Source of the DNA: Burkholderiaceae bacterium
GTDB lineage: Bacteria; Pseudomonadota; Gammaproteobacteria; Burkholderiales; Burkholderiaceae
Assembly: GCA_947461805.1 (NCBI GenBank)
Contig: CANHMJ010000038.1
Coordinates: 1-12,093 of the forward strand
Reading direction: 5' to 3'
DNA length: 12,093 nt
Part shown: piece after piece, positions 5,506-12,093 of the stretch
How positions within the stretch are numbered: the stretch's first letter is position 1
Layout: each line of letters opens with the position of its first letter
Program-made: the position numbers and the translations under genes
The notes under the pieces: model-generated
Databases searched by the model: none
Seen by the model: the letters and a program-made list of their open reading frames with translations, nothing else
What the model was told of the DNA's origin: nothing

Positions 5506-7029
5506 TTACGCGACGACGACGGGGATTTTTCCAATCCGCGCTTGCCACTCTTTCGGCCCTTCGTTGTGCATCGAAGTCCCATTCGAATCGACTGCAACCG
5601 TCACCGGCATGTCCTGCACGTCAAATTCATAAATCGCTTCCATGCCTAAATCGGCAAAGCCAACGACTTTTGATGTCTTAATTGCTTTGGAGACTAAATA
5701 CGCCGCGCCGCCGACTGCCATCAAATACGCAGACTGGTGTTTCTTAATGGCTTCAATCGCAACCGGGCCGCGTTCGGCTTTGCCAATCATCGCAATCAAA
5801 CCGGTTTCGGCAAGCATCATCTCCGTAAACTTATCCATGCGGGTAGAGGTAGTGGGGCCAGCAGGACCAACGGCTTCGTCACGCACCGGATCTACTGGGC
5901 CAACGTAATAGATCACACGGTTTTTAAAGCTCACCGGCAGCGCTTCGCCTTTGGCCAGCATGTCCTGAATGCGTTTATGCGCAGCATCGCGCCCCGTGAG
6001 GATTTTTCCGTTGAGGAGTAAACGATCGCCCGGTTTCCAGCTGGCCACTTCGCCCGGAGTCAGGGCATTTAAATCGACCCGCTTTGATTTTTGAACATCC
6101 GGCGTCCAGGTAACGTCCGGCCAATCAGCAAGGGAGGGTGCCTCTAATTTAGCGGGGCCATCGCCATGCAAATGAAAGTGAATGTGCCGGGTCGCTGCGC
6201 AATTGGGAATCATCGCAACGGGCAGGGAAGCGGCGTGGGTGGGGTAATCCAAAATTTTGACATCCAAAACCGTAGAGAGACCGCCAAGGCCTTGCGCACC
6301 AATCCCAAGCTGGTTCACTTTTTCATAAATCTCCAGACGCAATTCTTCTACGCGGTTTTGTGGTCCACGGGCAATCAGCTCTTGAATATCAACCGAGCCC
6401 ATTAAGGCTTCTTTAGCGAGTAAGGTCGCTTTTTCAGGCGTGCCGCCAATACCGATTCCCAGAATGCCAGGAGGGCACCAGCCAGCACCCATGGTAGGAA
6501 TGGTTTTCATCACCCAATCGACTATCGAATCGGAGGGGTTGAGCATGATCATCTTGGCTTTGTTTTCTGAGCCGCCGCCCTTGGCTGCGCAAATCACTTC
6601 AATGCCATCGCCTGGCACGATTTCATAATGAATCACAGCTGGGGTGTTGTCGCCCGTATTTTTGCGTTTGCCGGCAGGATCAGTGAGAACCGAAGCACGC
6701 AGCATATTGTCGGGATTGAGGTAAGCGCGGCGAACCCCTTCATTCACCATATCCGATACGCTCATCGTGGCATCCGACCACTGCACATTCATGCCCACTT
6801 TTAAGAAGACGACGGCAATGCCGGTATCTTGGCATAGCGGGCGATGCCCTTCGGCGCACATCCGGCTATTGGTCAGAATCTGCGCAATCGCGTCTTTTGC
6901 GGCTTCCCCTTTTTCCAGTTCGTAGGCCTTGCCCATTGCCCGAATAAAATCAGCCGGGTGATAGTAGGAGATGTACTGGAAGGCGTCAGCAACGCTTTGG
7001 ATGAGGTCTTCTTGTTTAATATTTGTCAT
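5506..7029 (-). CDS. fumA: Fumarate hydratase, class I (iron-sulfur)
   Basis: 507 residues from the chosen start. Interconverts fumarate and (S)-malate in the TCA cycle using an oxygen-sensitive [4Fe-4S] cluster. The three cluster ligands are visible: Cys66 (PLCQDTG), Cys185 (GWCPPGILGIGIGG) and Cys277 (PNCAATRHIHFHLHG). The two halves, FumA-type alpha (to about 290) and beta (about 315-507), are fused in the usual way. The beta half includes GPTTSTRMDKF (391-401), which carries catalytic-region residues. I chose the ATG at 7029 (MTNIKQEDLIQSV) because the family typically begins this way. An ATG at 7038 and a TTG at 7041 are in frame upstream (adding MKF and one further residue), and none has a strong ribosome site. 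It is the first gene of the minus-strand cluster. Tartrate dehydratase-like activity is possible in the family, but fumarase is far more likely. Confidence 0.95.
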   Translation of the reverse strand: MTNIKQEDLIQSVADAFQYISYYHPADFIRAMGKAYELEKGEAAKDAIAQILTNSRMCAEGHRPLCQDTGIAVVFLKVGMNVQWSDATMSVSDMVNEGVRRAYLNPDNMLRASVLTDPAGKRKNTGDNTPAVIHYEIVPGDGIEVICAAKGGGSENKAKMIMLNPSDSIVDWVMKTIPTMGAGWCPPGILGIGIGGTPEKATLLAKEALMGSVDIQELIARGPQNRVEELRLEIYEKVNQLGIGAQGLGGLSTVLDVKILDYPTHAASLPVAMIPNCAATRHIHFHLHGDGPAKLEAPSLADWPDVTWTPDVQKSKRVDLNALTPGEVASWKPGDRLLLNGKILTGRDAAHKRIQDMLAKGEALPVSFKNRVIYYVGPVDPVRDEAVGPAGPTTSTRMDKFTEMMLAETGLIAMIGKAERGPVAIEAIKKHQSAYLMAVGGAAYLVSKAIKTSKVVGFADLGMEAIYEFDVQDMPVTVAVDSNGTSMHNEGPKEWQARIGKIPVVVA

Positions 7030-7041
7030 AAATTTCATCAA

Positions 7042-7192
7042 ATTAAAAGGATTTCTCTATTTTAAGGGTTTGCCATAGAGCAATTGACCCTAAAATTCCC
7101 TTATCTTAGGGTGAAAGAGAGTGGATTTACACTATTCTGCATGGATTTTGCGGCGTAGTAATTATTGTCATTTAAATAGAGGCTAGGACAGC
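7042..7192. promoter_or_regulatory. Divergent fumA / acs control region with TTAGGG dyad
   Basis: A 150-base region that must hold promoters for both the fumarase operon and acs. An exact inverted repeat, ACCCTAA (7087-7093) and TTAGGGT (7106-7112), has a 12-base spacer whose CCCTTA repeats the theme. A further TTAAGGGTTTGCC lies at 7062-7074, overlapping a candidate minus-strand -10 box TAAAAT (7059-7064) for fumA. That box would place the dyad near -48, suited to an activator. For acs, I see only weak candidates (TACACT at 7128-7133; TTGCGG at 7148 with TTTAAA 17 bases on). The acs ribosome site is AGGA, four bases before its ATG. The repeat is observed; its role is inferred. Confidence 0.4.
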
Positions 7193-9166
7193 ATGGAACA
7201 GTTGATGCAAGAAAACCGGATTTTTAATCCCCCAAGTGATTTCGTTAAAAATGCTGCTGTGCCTGGAATGGACGCTTACAACGCACTTTGTGCAGAAGCG
7301 GAAAAAGATTACGAGGGATTTTGGGCGCGCCTCGCCCGCGAAAACCTCTATTGGAAAAAGCCCTTTACTAAGGTGTTGGATGAAACTAACCCACCGTTTT
7401 ATAAATGGTTCGAGGATGGACTCACCAATGCCTCGTATAACTGCCTGGATCGCAATTTAGAAAATGGTAACGCCCAAAAAACGGCCATTATTTTTGAGGC
7501 GGATGACGGCAAAGTAACGAACGTTACCTACAGCGATTTGCTCGCACGCGTATGCCAGTTTGCGAACGCGATGCGCAAGATGGGCATTAAGTCAGGTGAT
7601 CGCGTCATCATTTACATGTCGATGTCAATCGAAGGTGTCGTTGCTATGCAGGCGTGTGCCCGTATCGGCGCCACCCATTCCGTTGTGTTTGGCGGCTTCT
7701 CTGCAAAATCCTTGCAGGAGCGCATCGTTGACGTGGGCGCGATTGCAGTCATTACTGCCGACGAGCAAATGCGCGGCGGCAAAGCCTTGCCATTAAAGGT
7801 GATTGTGGATGAGGCACTTGCCTTGGGCGACTGCGAAAAAGTTAAGAATGTCATTGTGTATAAGCGTACGGGTGGCAACATTGCGATGACAGCCGGACGC
7901 GATTCTTGGATGCATGAGGTTGTGGCCGGTGAGGCCAAGACCTGTGAGCCAGAGTGGGTGAGTGCTGAGCACCCCTTGTTCGTTTTGTACACCTCTGGTT
8001 CGACCGGGAAACCAAAGGGTGTACAGCACTCGACGGGCGGCTATTTGCTCTGGGCCATTTTGACCATGAAATGGACGTTTGATATTAAGCCCAGCGATGT
8101 CTTCTGGTGTACTGCGGATATTGGTTGGGTTACAGGGCATTCCTATATTACCTATGGCCCGCTTGCCGTGGGTTGCACGGAGATTGTGTTTGAAGGCGTA
8201 CCAACGTATCCAAATGCTGGTCGTTTTTGGGACACCATTCAAAAACACAAGGCAACGATTTTTTACACTGCACCGACGGCGATTCGTTCATTGATCAAGG
8301 CTGCGAGCGTCGACGAATCCGTCCATCCGAAGAAATACGACTTGTCATCCTTGCGTCTGTTGGGCTCCGTTGGTGAGCCAATTAATCCAGAAGCCTGGAT
8401 GTGGTACTACGAGAACATCGGCGGCTCGCGCTGCCCGATTGCAGATACCTTCTGGCAAACCGAAACCGGTGGACACATGATTTCTCCATTGCCAGGCGCT
8501 ACGCCGATGGTACCGGGTTCATGCACCTTGCCACTGCCAGGCATCATGGCAGCGATTGTGGATGAAGCAGGGCATGACGTGCCAAACGGTAGTGGCGGCA
8601 TCTTAGTTGTAAAGCGCCCATGGCCATCGATGATTCGTACCATTTGGGGCGATAACGATCGCTTCGTGAAGGCCTACTTCCCCGAAGAGTTGGGTGGCAC
8701 TTTGTACCTTGCAGGCGATGGCGCAATTCGAAATAAAGACACCGGCTACTTCACGATCACCGGCCGCATTGATGACGTGCTCAATGTGTCAGGTCATCGC
8801 ATGGGCACGATGGAAATTGAATCCTGCTTGGTTGCTAATCCCTTGGTTGCCGAGGCTGCTGTTGTCGGTCGTCCGGATGAGATGACGGGTGAAGCCATCT
8901 GCGCCTTCGTCGTCCTCAAAGGCGGTCGTCCTACGGGCGATGATGCGAAGAAGTTGGCGATGGAGTTGCGCAATTGGGTTGGTAAGGAGATTGGCCCAAT
9001 TGCAAAACCCAAAGACGTGCGCTTCGGTGACAACTTACCGAAGACCCGCTCCGGTAAGATCATGCGCCGTTTACTGCGCGTGATTGCCAAAGGCGAGGAA
9101 GTGACGCAAGATACTTCGACTTTAGAGAATCCAGCTATTTTGGATCAGCTGAAGCAGGCACTGTAA
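7193..9166 (+). CDS. acs: Acetyl-CoA synthetase (AMP-forming)
   Basis: 657 residues, typical length. Activates acetate with ATP and CoA to acetyl-CoA through acetyl-AMP, letting the cell feed on acetate. ANL-superfamily motifs in order: CoA/ATP region FGGFSAKSLQERI (166-178), P-loop-like YTSGSTGKPKGV (266-277), DIGWVTGHSYITYGPL (309-324), DTFWQTETGG (418-427), the hinge region DVLNVSGHR (528-536), and the catalytic Lys622 in PKTRSGKIMRR, the residue usually controlled by acetylation. Trp421 in the FWQTET motif corresponds to the Trp that limits the acyl pocket to acetate, which argues against propionyl-CoA synthetase. The start ATG is preceded by AGGA; a second ATG at codon 5 is less well placed. 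It is transcribed divergently from fumA as a single gene, with a tRNA gene and its own promoter following. Confidence 0.97.
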   Translation: MEQLMQENRIFNPPSDFVKNAAVPGMDAYNALCAEAEKDYEGFWARLARENLYWKKPFTKVLDETNPPFYKWFEDGLTNASYNCLDRNLENGNAQKTAIIFEADDGKVTNVTYSDLLARVCQFANAMRKMGIKSGDRVIIYMSMSIEGVVAMQACARIGATHSVVFGGFSAKSLQERIVDVGAIAVITADEQMRGGKALPLKVIVDEALALGDCEKVKNVIVYKRTGGNIAMTAGRDSWMHEVVAGEAKTCEPEWVSAEHPLFVLYTSGSTGKPKGVQHSTGGYLLWAILTMKWTFDIKPSDVFWCTADIGWVTGHSYITYGPLAVGCTEIVFEGVPTYPNAGRFWDTIQKHKATIFYTAPTAIRSLIKAASVDESVHPKKYDLSSLRLLGSVGEPINPEAWMWYYENIGGSRCPIADTFWQTETGGHMISPLPGATPMVPGSCTLPLPGIMAAIVDEAGHDVPNGSGGILVVKRPWPSMIRTIWGDNDRFVKAYFPEELGGTLYLAGDGAIRNKDTGYFTITGRIDDVLNVSGHRMGTMEIESCLVANPLVAEAAVVGRPDEMTGEAICAFVVLKGGRPTGDDAKKLAMELRNWVGKEIGPIAKPKDVRFGDNLPKTRSGKIMRRLLRVIAKGEEVTQDTSTLENPAILDQLKQAL

Positions 9167-9194
9167 GCCGCAGAGCGGGTGATTTCAACTTAAA

Positions 9195-9222
9195 CTGCCG
9201 TTTCCATTTCGACCCGTATAAT
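9195..9222 (+). promoter_or_regulatory. tRNA-Ser promoter
   Basis: A perfect TATAAT (9217-9222) lies 10 bases before the tRNA 5' end. CTGCCG (9195-9200) is a weak -35 partner with a 16-base spacer. The promoter sits between the acs stop and the tRNA, so the tRNA gene is independently transcribed. Confidence 0.65.
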
Positions 9223-9232
9223 CTACCGTCTC

Positions 9233-9322
<90 letters not shown>

Positions 9323-9331
9323 GCAACGCCC

Positions 9332-9369
9332 AATCCCTTGTAAATACACTTTTGCAAGGGATTTTTTTT
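9332..9369 (+). terminator. Intrinsic terminator after tRNA-Ser
   Basis: AATCCCTTG (9332-9340) pairs with CAAGGGATT (9355-9363). The stem can extend inward by a T-G wobble and three A-T pairs, giving a 13-bp stem and a six-base loop. A run of eight T residues (9362-9369) follows. This is a strong Rho-independent terminator in the plus direction. Confidence 0.9.
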
Positions 9370-9380
9370 GGGACGCTATT

Positions 9381-9500
9381 GCCCATTTGGGCTCGTCCGC
9401 TTCTTAGACCTAAGTGCACATCGAGATGGGTCTGCGCTCGAGATTGCGCTGGGCTCAGCCGAGGTCGATCCAGCCCATTCAGTGGTGATAGACTTAGGTC
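9381..9500 (+). promoter_or_regulatory. Structured leader of lipoprotein gene, long inverted repeat
   Basis: The stretch after the terminator and before the lipoprotein ATG is GC-rich and dense in self-complementary words. The clearest is a perfect 9-bp inverted repeat, GACCTAAGT (9407-9415) with ACTTAGGTC (9492-9500), whose second arm ends at the base before the start codon and includes the only candidate ribosome-binding AGG. Between the arms, TGGGCT (9450-9455) can pair with AGCCCA (9473-9478), and TCGAG with CTCGA. A small hairpin GCCCATTTGGGC lies at 9381-9392. If the long pairing forms in RNA it would hide the translation start. Alternatively it is simply the promoter region of this gene; no good promoter boxes are evident. 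Confidence 0.35.
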
Positions 9501-9752
9501 ATGAATAGTCCCTCTCTTACCCGTTCTGTTTCTCGGCTGTTGGCTCGCCTTCTTGGCGGATTTATTGCCATTTGTGCCTTAGGCCTCACGGCATGTGGCA
9601 CTGTTGAGTCAGCAGCACGGGATGATTGCACCTCGATTGGGTGGCGTATTGGCAGCCCGGGCTATGAGGACTGCTTTCGGGCGCGTGTGCGTGAGCGCAA
9701 TATGGACTATAGTCGCCCATCGGATTTGACCCCAAAACCCAGCCTGATTTAG
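9501..9752 (+). CDS. Small lipoprotein, unknown function
   Basis: 83 residues. A basic N-terminus (Arg8, Arg12, Arg16) and a hydrophobic stretch at about 17-31 lead to the lipobox L-T-A-C, with Cys32 as the expected lipidated residue. The mature part is only 52 residues. It contains Cys43 and Cys58 in 'DDCTSIGWRIGSPGYEDCFRARVRER', a pattern seen in many short proteobacterial envelope lipoproteins of unknown role (Cys, Gly-rich turn, Tyr, Cys, Arg-rich helix). The two cysteines may form a disulfide. The gene stands alone between tRNA-Ser and the formate dehydrogenase operon. The start ATG is preceded only by TTAGGTC, a very short ribosome-site spacing. The lipoprotein call is well supported; the function is not known. 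Confidence 0.8.
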   Translation: MNSPSLTRSVSRLLARLLGGFIAICALGLTACGTVESAARDDCTSIGWRIGSPGYEDCFRARVRERNMDYSRPSDLTPKPSLI

Positions 9753-9919
9753 GCGCTTGCCGTATACCCGCAATTTAGGGTAAACCCGTAGTATTACCCC
9801 CACAAAATGCTCTTGAGCGCCGTCAAGGACTTGCACTCATAATTCCACCAAAATCATGCAAACGAAATGGTTTTGCGCGCGTAGGGCTATTTCCAACCGA
9901 GAGCAGAGATTAGAAGACT
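9753..9919 (+). promoter_or_regulatory. Upstream region of formate dehydrogenase operon
   Basis: 167 bases without a gene. GGGTAAACCC (9778-9787) is identical to the element upstream of dctP. It is flanked by further ACCC words: TACCC at 9765-9769, which can pair with GGGTA at 9778-9782, and TTACCCCC just downstream. A possible promoter is CATAAT (9838-9843) with TTGAGC upstream, but the spacer is 19 bases, so this is weak. The leader to the start codon would be about 70 bases. The element position is observed; regulation by it is inferred. Confidence 0.35.
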
Positions 9920-11722
9920 ATGAATCACCCCAAGCCATCCGAAGCGGTCGAAGCTGTTGCACTTGCGACGGTCAATGATTTACGGGAAACCATTCGGCGC
10001 AAAAGCAAGTTAAAGGGCCGTCAAGCCGACGATGCATCGATTGCCGAAGTACGCCAGTTGATTGGTGAGGCGCCACACCGCCGTGATCTCTTGATCGAAC
10101 ACTTACACAAATTAAATGACGCCTACCGTGCATTGCATGATCGGCATTTGGTTGCCCTCGCAAAAGAAATGAATTTGCCGATGGCAGAGGTATATGAAGT
10201 TGCCACTTTCTACCACCACTTTGAAGTGGTCCGCGGCGATGATCCAGTTGCTGACATTACGGTACGGGTATGCGATGGACTGTCATGCGAACTTGCTGGT
10301 GCAAAAACACTCTTGAGTCGTTTGCCTACTATCTTAGGCAATCCAAAGGTGAAAGTGATTGCAGCGCCGTGCGTCGGTCGCTGTGAGCAAGCACCAGTAG
10401 CGGTGGTGCACCAATACCCCGTTTTATTTGCTACGGCAGAGACGGTTGCAGCAGCAGTAGCCAACAAACAGCTATCCCATCCGCTCGCGAGCGATAGTGG
10501 TAACTTCGAGCCGGCTGACTTGGCAGAAAAAGGCGTATCGCCCCAAGGCCGTGATCAAGCTGTATCACCCGATTATGTTGGCTATGAGACCTATCGCGCC
10601 AAAGGCGGTTACGCCTTGGCAGCAGAGCTTGTCATTGGCAAGCGTGAGGGTGAGCAGATTATTAAAGCCATGGAAGACTCCGGTCTGCGCGGCTTAGGTG
10701 GCGCAGGCTTTCCGGCGGGACGGAAGTGGCGCATTGTCAAAGACCAGCCTGCACCAAAACTGATGGCTGTCAACATCGACGAAGGTGAGCCCGGCACATT
10801 TAAAGACCGTACTTATTTAGAGCGGGATCCCCACCGCTTCTTAGAAGGGTTGCTGATTGCCGCCAATGTCGTAGGCATTGATGCCTGTTACATCTATTTG
10901 CGCGATGAGTACCACGGTTGCCGCGAGCTCCTCGAGCGTGAAATCGCTAAGCTGCAAGCCAATCCCCCATTTAAGTTGCCCTTGATTGAATTGCGCCGCG
11001 GTGCAGGCGCCTACATTTGCGGCGAAGAGTCGGCAATGATCGAGAGTATTGAGGGCAAGCGCGGCGAACCCCGCATGCGTCCACCGTACATTGCGCAAGT
11101 GGGTTTGTTTGGCCGCCCAACCCTAGAACATAACTTTGAGACCCTGTATTGGGTGCGCGACATTCTGCAGCGCGGGCCGCAGTGGTTCAGTAGCTATGGT
11201 CGTCATGATCGCAAGGGCTTGCGCAGTTTTAGCGTTAGTGGCCGCGTGAAGTTGCCTGGCGTCAAATTAGCCCCAGCCGGCATTACCATTCAGGAACTGA
11301 TTGATGAATACTGCGGCGGCATGCAAGACGGCCACCGCTTCTATGGGTATTTGCCCGGTGGCGCCTCGGGCGGTATTTTGCCTGCCACCATGAATACCAT
11401 TCCACTCGACTTTGATACCTTGCAGCCTTACGGATGTTTCATCGGCTCTGCTGCAGTCATGGTCTTTAGCGATAAAGACAAAGCGCGTGATGCAGCCTTA
11501 AACGTAATGCACTTCTTTGAGCATGAGAGTTGTGGCCAATGCACGCCATGCCGTGTTGGTACTAGCAAGGCAGCCGAGCTAATGCAAGCCAAGTCCTGGG
11601 ATAAAGCAACGCTAGAAGATTTAGCTACCGTGATGGTCGATGCCTCCATTTGCGGCCTTGGTCAAGCAGCCCCTAATCCGATTCGCTGCATAGCGAAGTA
11701 CTTCCCAGAAGAGGTTGCTTAA
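9920..11722 (+). CDS. fdsB: NAD-dependent formate dehydrogenase beta subunit, NuoE-NuoF fusion
   Basis: 600 residues. Diaphorase part of a soluble molybdenum/tungsten formate dehydrogenase: it passes electrons from formate to NAD+. Residues 1-185 form a NuoE/FdsG-like thioredoxin-fold domain with a complete [2Fe-2S] set, Cys118 and Cys123 (CDGLSC) and Cys151 and Cys155 (CVGRC). After a linker, residues 220-600 form the NuoF/FdsB-like part: GLGGAGFPAGRKW (258-270) for FMN/NAD binding, NIDEGEPGTFKDR (285-297), GAGAYICGEESAMIES (361-376), and a [4Fe-4S] site with Cys538, Cys541, Cys544 (SCGQCTPC) and Cys578. In Cupriavidus the two parts are separate genes (fdsG, fdsB); a fused form is known from Methylobacterium FDH1. 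HoxF of NAD-reducing hydrogenase is also such a fusion, but the next gene looks like the formate dehydrogenase alpha subunit. The stop TAA directly abuts the next ATG. Confidence 0.9.
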   Translation: MNHPKPSEAVEAVALATVNDLRETIRRKSKLKGRQADDASIAEVRQLIGEAPHRRDLLIEHLHKLNDAYRALHDRHLVALAKEMNLPMAEVYEVATFYHHFEVVRGDDPVADITVRVCDGLSCELAGAKTLLSRLPTILGNPKVKVIAAPCVGRCEQAPVAVVHQYPVLFATAETVAAAVANKQLSHPLASDSGNFEPADLAEKGVSPQGRDQAVSPDYVGYETYRAKGGYALAAELVIGKREGEQIIKAMEDSGLRGLGGAGFPAGRKWRIVKDQPAPKLMAVNIDEGEPGTFKDRTYLERDPHRFLEGLLIAANVVGIDACYIYLRDEYHGCRELLEREIAKLQANPPFKLPLIELRRGAGAYICGEESAMIESIEGKRGEPRMRPPYIAQVGLFGRPTLEHNFETLYWVRDILQRGPQWFSSYGRHDRKGLRSFSVSGRVKLPGVKLAPAGITIQELIDEYCGGMQDGHRFYGYLPGGASGGILPATMNTIPLDFDTLQPYGCFIGSAAVMVFSDKDKARDAALNVMHFFEHESCGQCTPCRVGTSKAAELMQAKSWDKATLEDLATVMVDASICGLGQAAPNPIRCIAKYFPEEVA

Positions 11723-12093
11723 ATGAATGCCCCCGTAAATCCAAACGAACTCCAGTTGCAAACCGTCGAGTTCAAGCTTGATGGCAAGACGATTATTTCT
11801 TATGAGGGTGAGACCATTCTCAAGGCGGCTAAACGCCATGGGGTGGATATTCCCCATTTGTGTTTTAAAGACGGCTATCGTGCCGATGGCAATTGCCGTG
11901 CATGCGTAGTTGAGATCAATGGCGAGCGCACCTTAGCGCCCAGTTGCTGCCGCAGTGCGACGCCTGGCATGGACGTCAAAGCCAACAGCGAGCGTGCGCT
12001 CAAGAGTCAAAAATTAGTACTGGAAATGTTGTTATCGGACATGCCAGATGAAGGGTATAAGTGGGTAGGAGACAGCGACGAAGAACAGCGCCA
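11723..12093 (+). CDS. fdsA: Formate dehydrogenase alpha subunit, N-terminal part (partial)
   Basis: The first 123 residues are present; the gene continues past the right edge. The alpha subunit carries the bis-pterin Mo/W site that oxidises formate to CO2, plus several iron-sulfur clusters. Only the N-terminal NuoG-like ferredoxin domain is visible, with [2Fe-2S] ligands Cys47, Cys58, Cys61 and Cys75 (spacing C-x10-C-x2-C-x13-C) in HLCFKDGYRADGNCRACVVE. The following 'ERALKSQKLVLEMLLSDMP' matches the helix after this domain in FdsA-type enzymes. HoxU and NuoG share this domain, but the GYRxDGNCRACxVEIxGER sequence is the FdsA form as I know it. The ATG follows the fdsB stop with no gap and in the same frame; GAGG eight bases upstream, inside fdsB, is the ribosome site. 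The catalytic domain is outside the window, so the metal and active-site residues cannot be checked. Confidence 0.87.
   Translation, partial: MNAPVNPNELQLQTVEFKLDGKTIISYEGETILKAAKRHGVDIPHLCFKDGYRADGNCRACVVEINGERTLAPSCCRSATPGMDVKANSERALKSQKLVLEMLLSDMPDEGYKWVGDSDEEQR

Noticed and set aside
7121..7140. Possible sigma-54 promoter upstream of acs
   Set aside because: The GG and GC dinucleotides are 14 bases apart instead of the required ten, so the -24/-12 pattern is absent.
9920..12093. NAD-reducing hydrogenase (HoxFU) instead of formate dehydrogenase
   Set aside because: HoxF has the same fused layout, but the second gene's GYRADGNCRACVVEINGER segment and the following helix match the formate dehydrogenase alpha subunit. 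The final check lies beyond the window.

Overview
The window looks like a chromosomal segment of a betaproteobacterium of the Burkholderiaceae. A small-genome freshwater relative such as Polynucleobacter fits best, judging by the moderate GC content, the protein repertoire and the style of the sequences. That assignment rests on recognition and inference, not on a search. Nothing here looks like a mobile element, prophage, defence island or CRISPR locus. It is compact metabolic and housekeeping DNA, and no gene-free stretch exceeds about 200 bases.

Layout. Positions 1-1430 (minus strand) hold the end of a TRAP carboxylate uptake locus: a truncated dctQ small permease and an upstream dctP binding protein with a Tat-type signal, separated by a terminator-like hairpin. 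A tRNA-Leu(UAA) gene (1632-1720, plus) is followed by a hairpin that can terminate transcription in both directions. From 7029 down to 1815 (minus) runs a tightly packed seven-gene cluster: class I fumarase, glutamate racemase (murI, TTG start), tonB, exbB, exbD, an exported SUMF1/FGE-fold protein lacking the catalytic cysteine pair, and an 82-residue two-helix membrane protein. Gaps are -10 to 29 bases, so one operon is likely.

A 150-base divergent region with a CCCTAA/TTAGGG dyad separates the fumarase from acs (acetyl-CoA synthetase, 7193-9166, plus). tRNA-Ser(GGA) follows, with a good promoter and a strong intrinsic terminator. Next is a GC-rich leader whose long-range inverted repeat ends exactly at the start codon of a small lipoprotein gene (9501-9752). 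The right end (9920-12093) is the start of an NAD-dependent formate dehydrogenase operon. Its beta subunit is a single NuoE-NuoF fusion, and the alpha subunit begins immediately after the stop codon and runs off the window.

How the genes fit together. Uptake of small organic acids (TRAP), acetate activation (Acs), fumarate hydration in the TCA cycle and formate oxidation to NADH suggest a lifestyle built on small carboxylates. TonB-ExbB-ExbD powers outer-membrane import, and MurI supplies D-glutamate for the cell wall.

The most notable points are: the cysteine-less SUMF1 protein and the small membrane protein attached to the TonB operon; the fused formate dehydrogenase beta subunit; the leader pairing over the lipoprotein start; the hairpin between dctP and dctQ; and an identical GGGTAAACCC element upstream of both dctP and the formate dehydrogenase genes. 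I do not see a clearly new multi-gene system.
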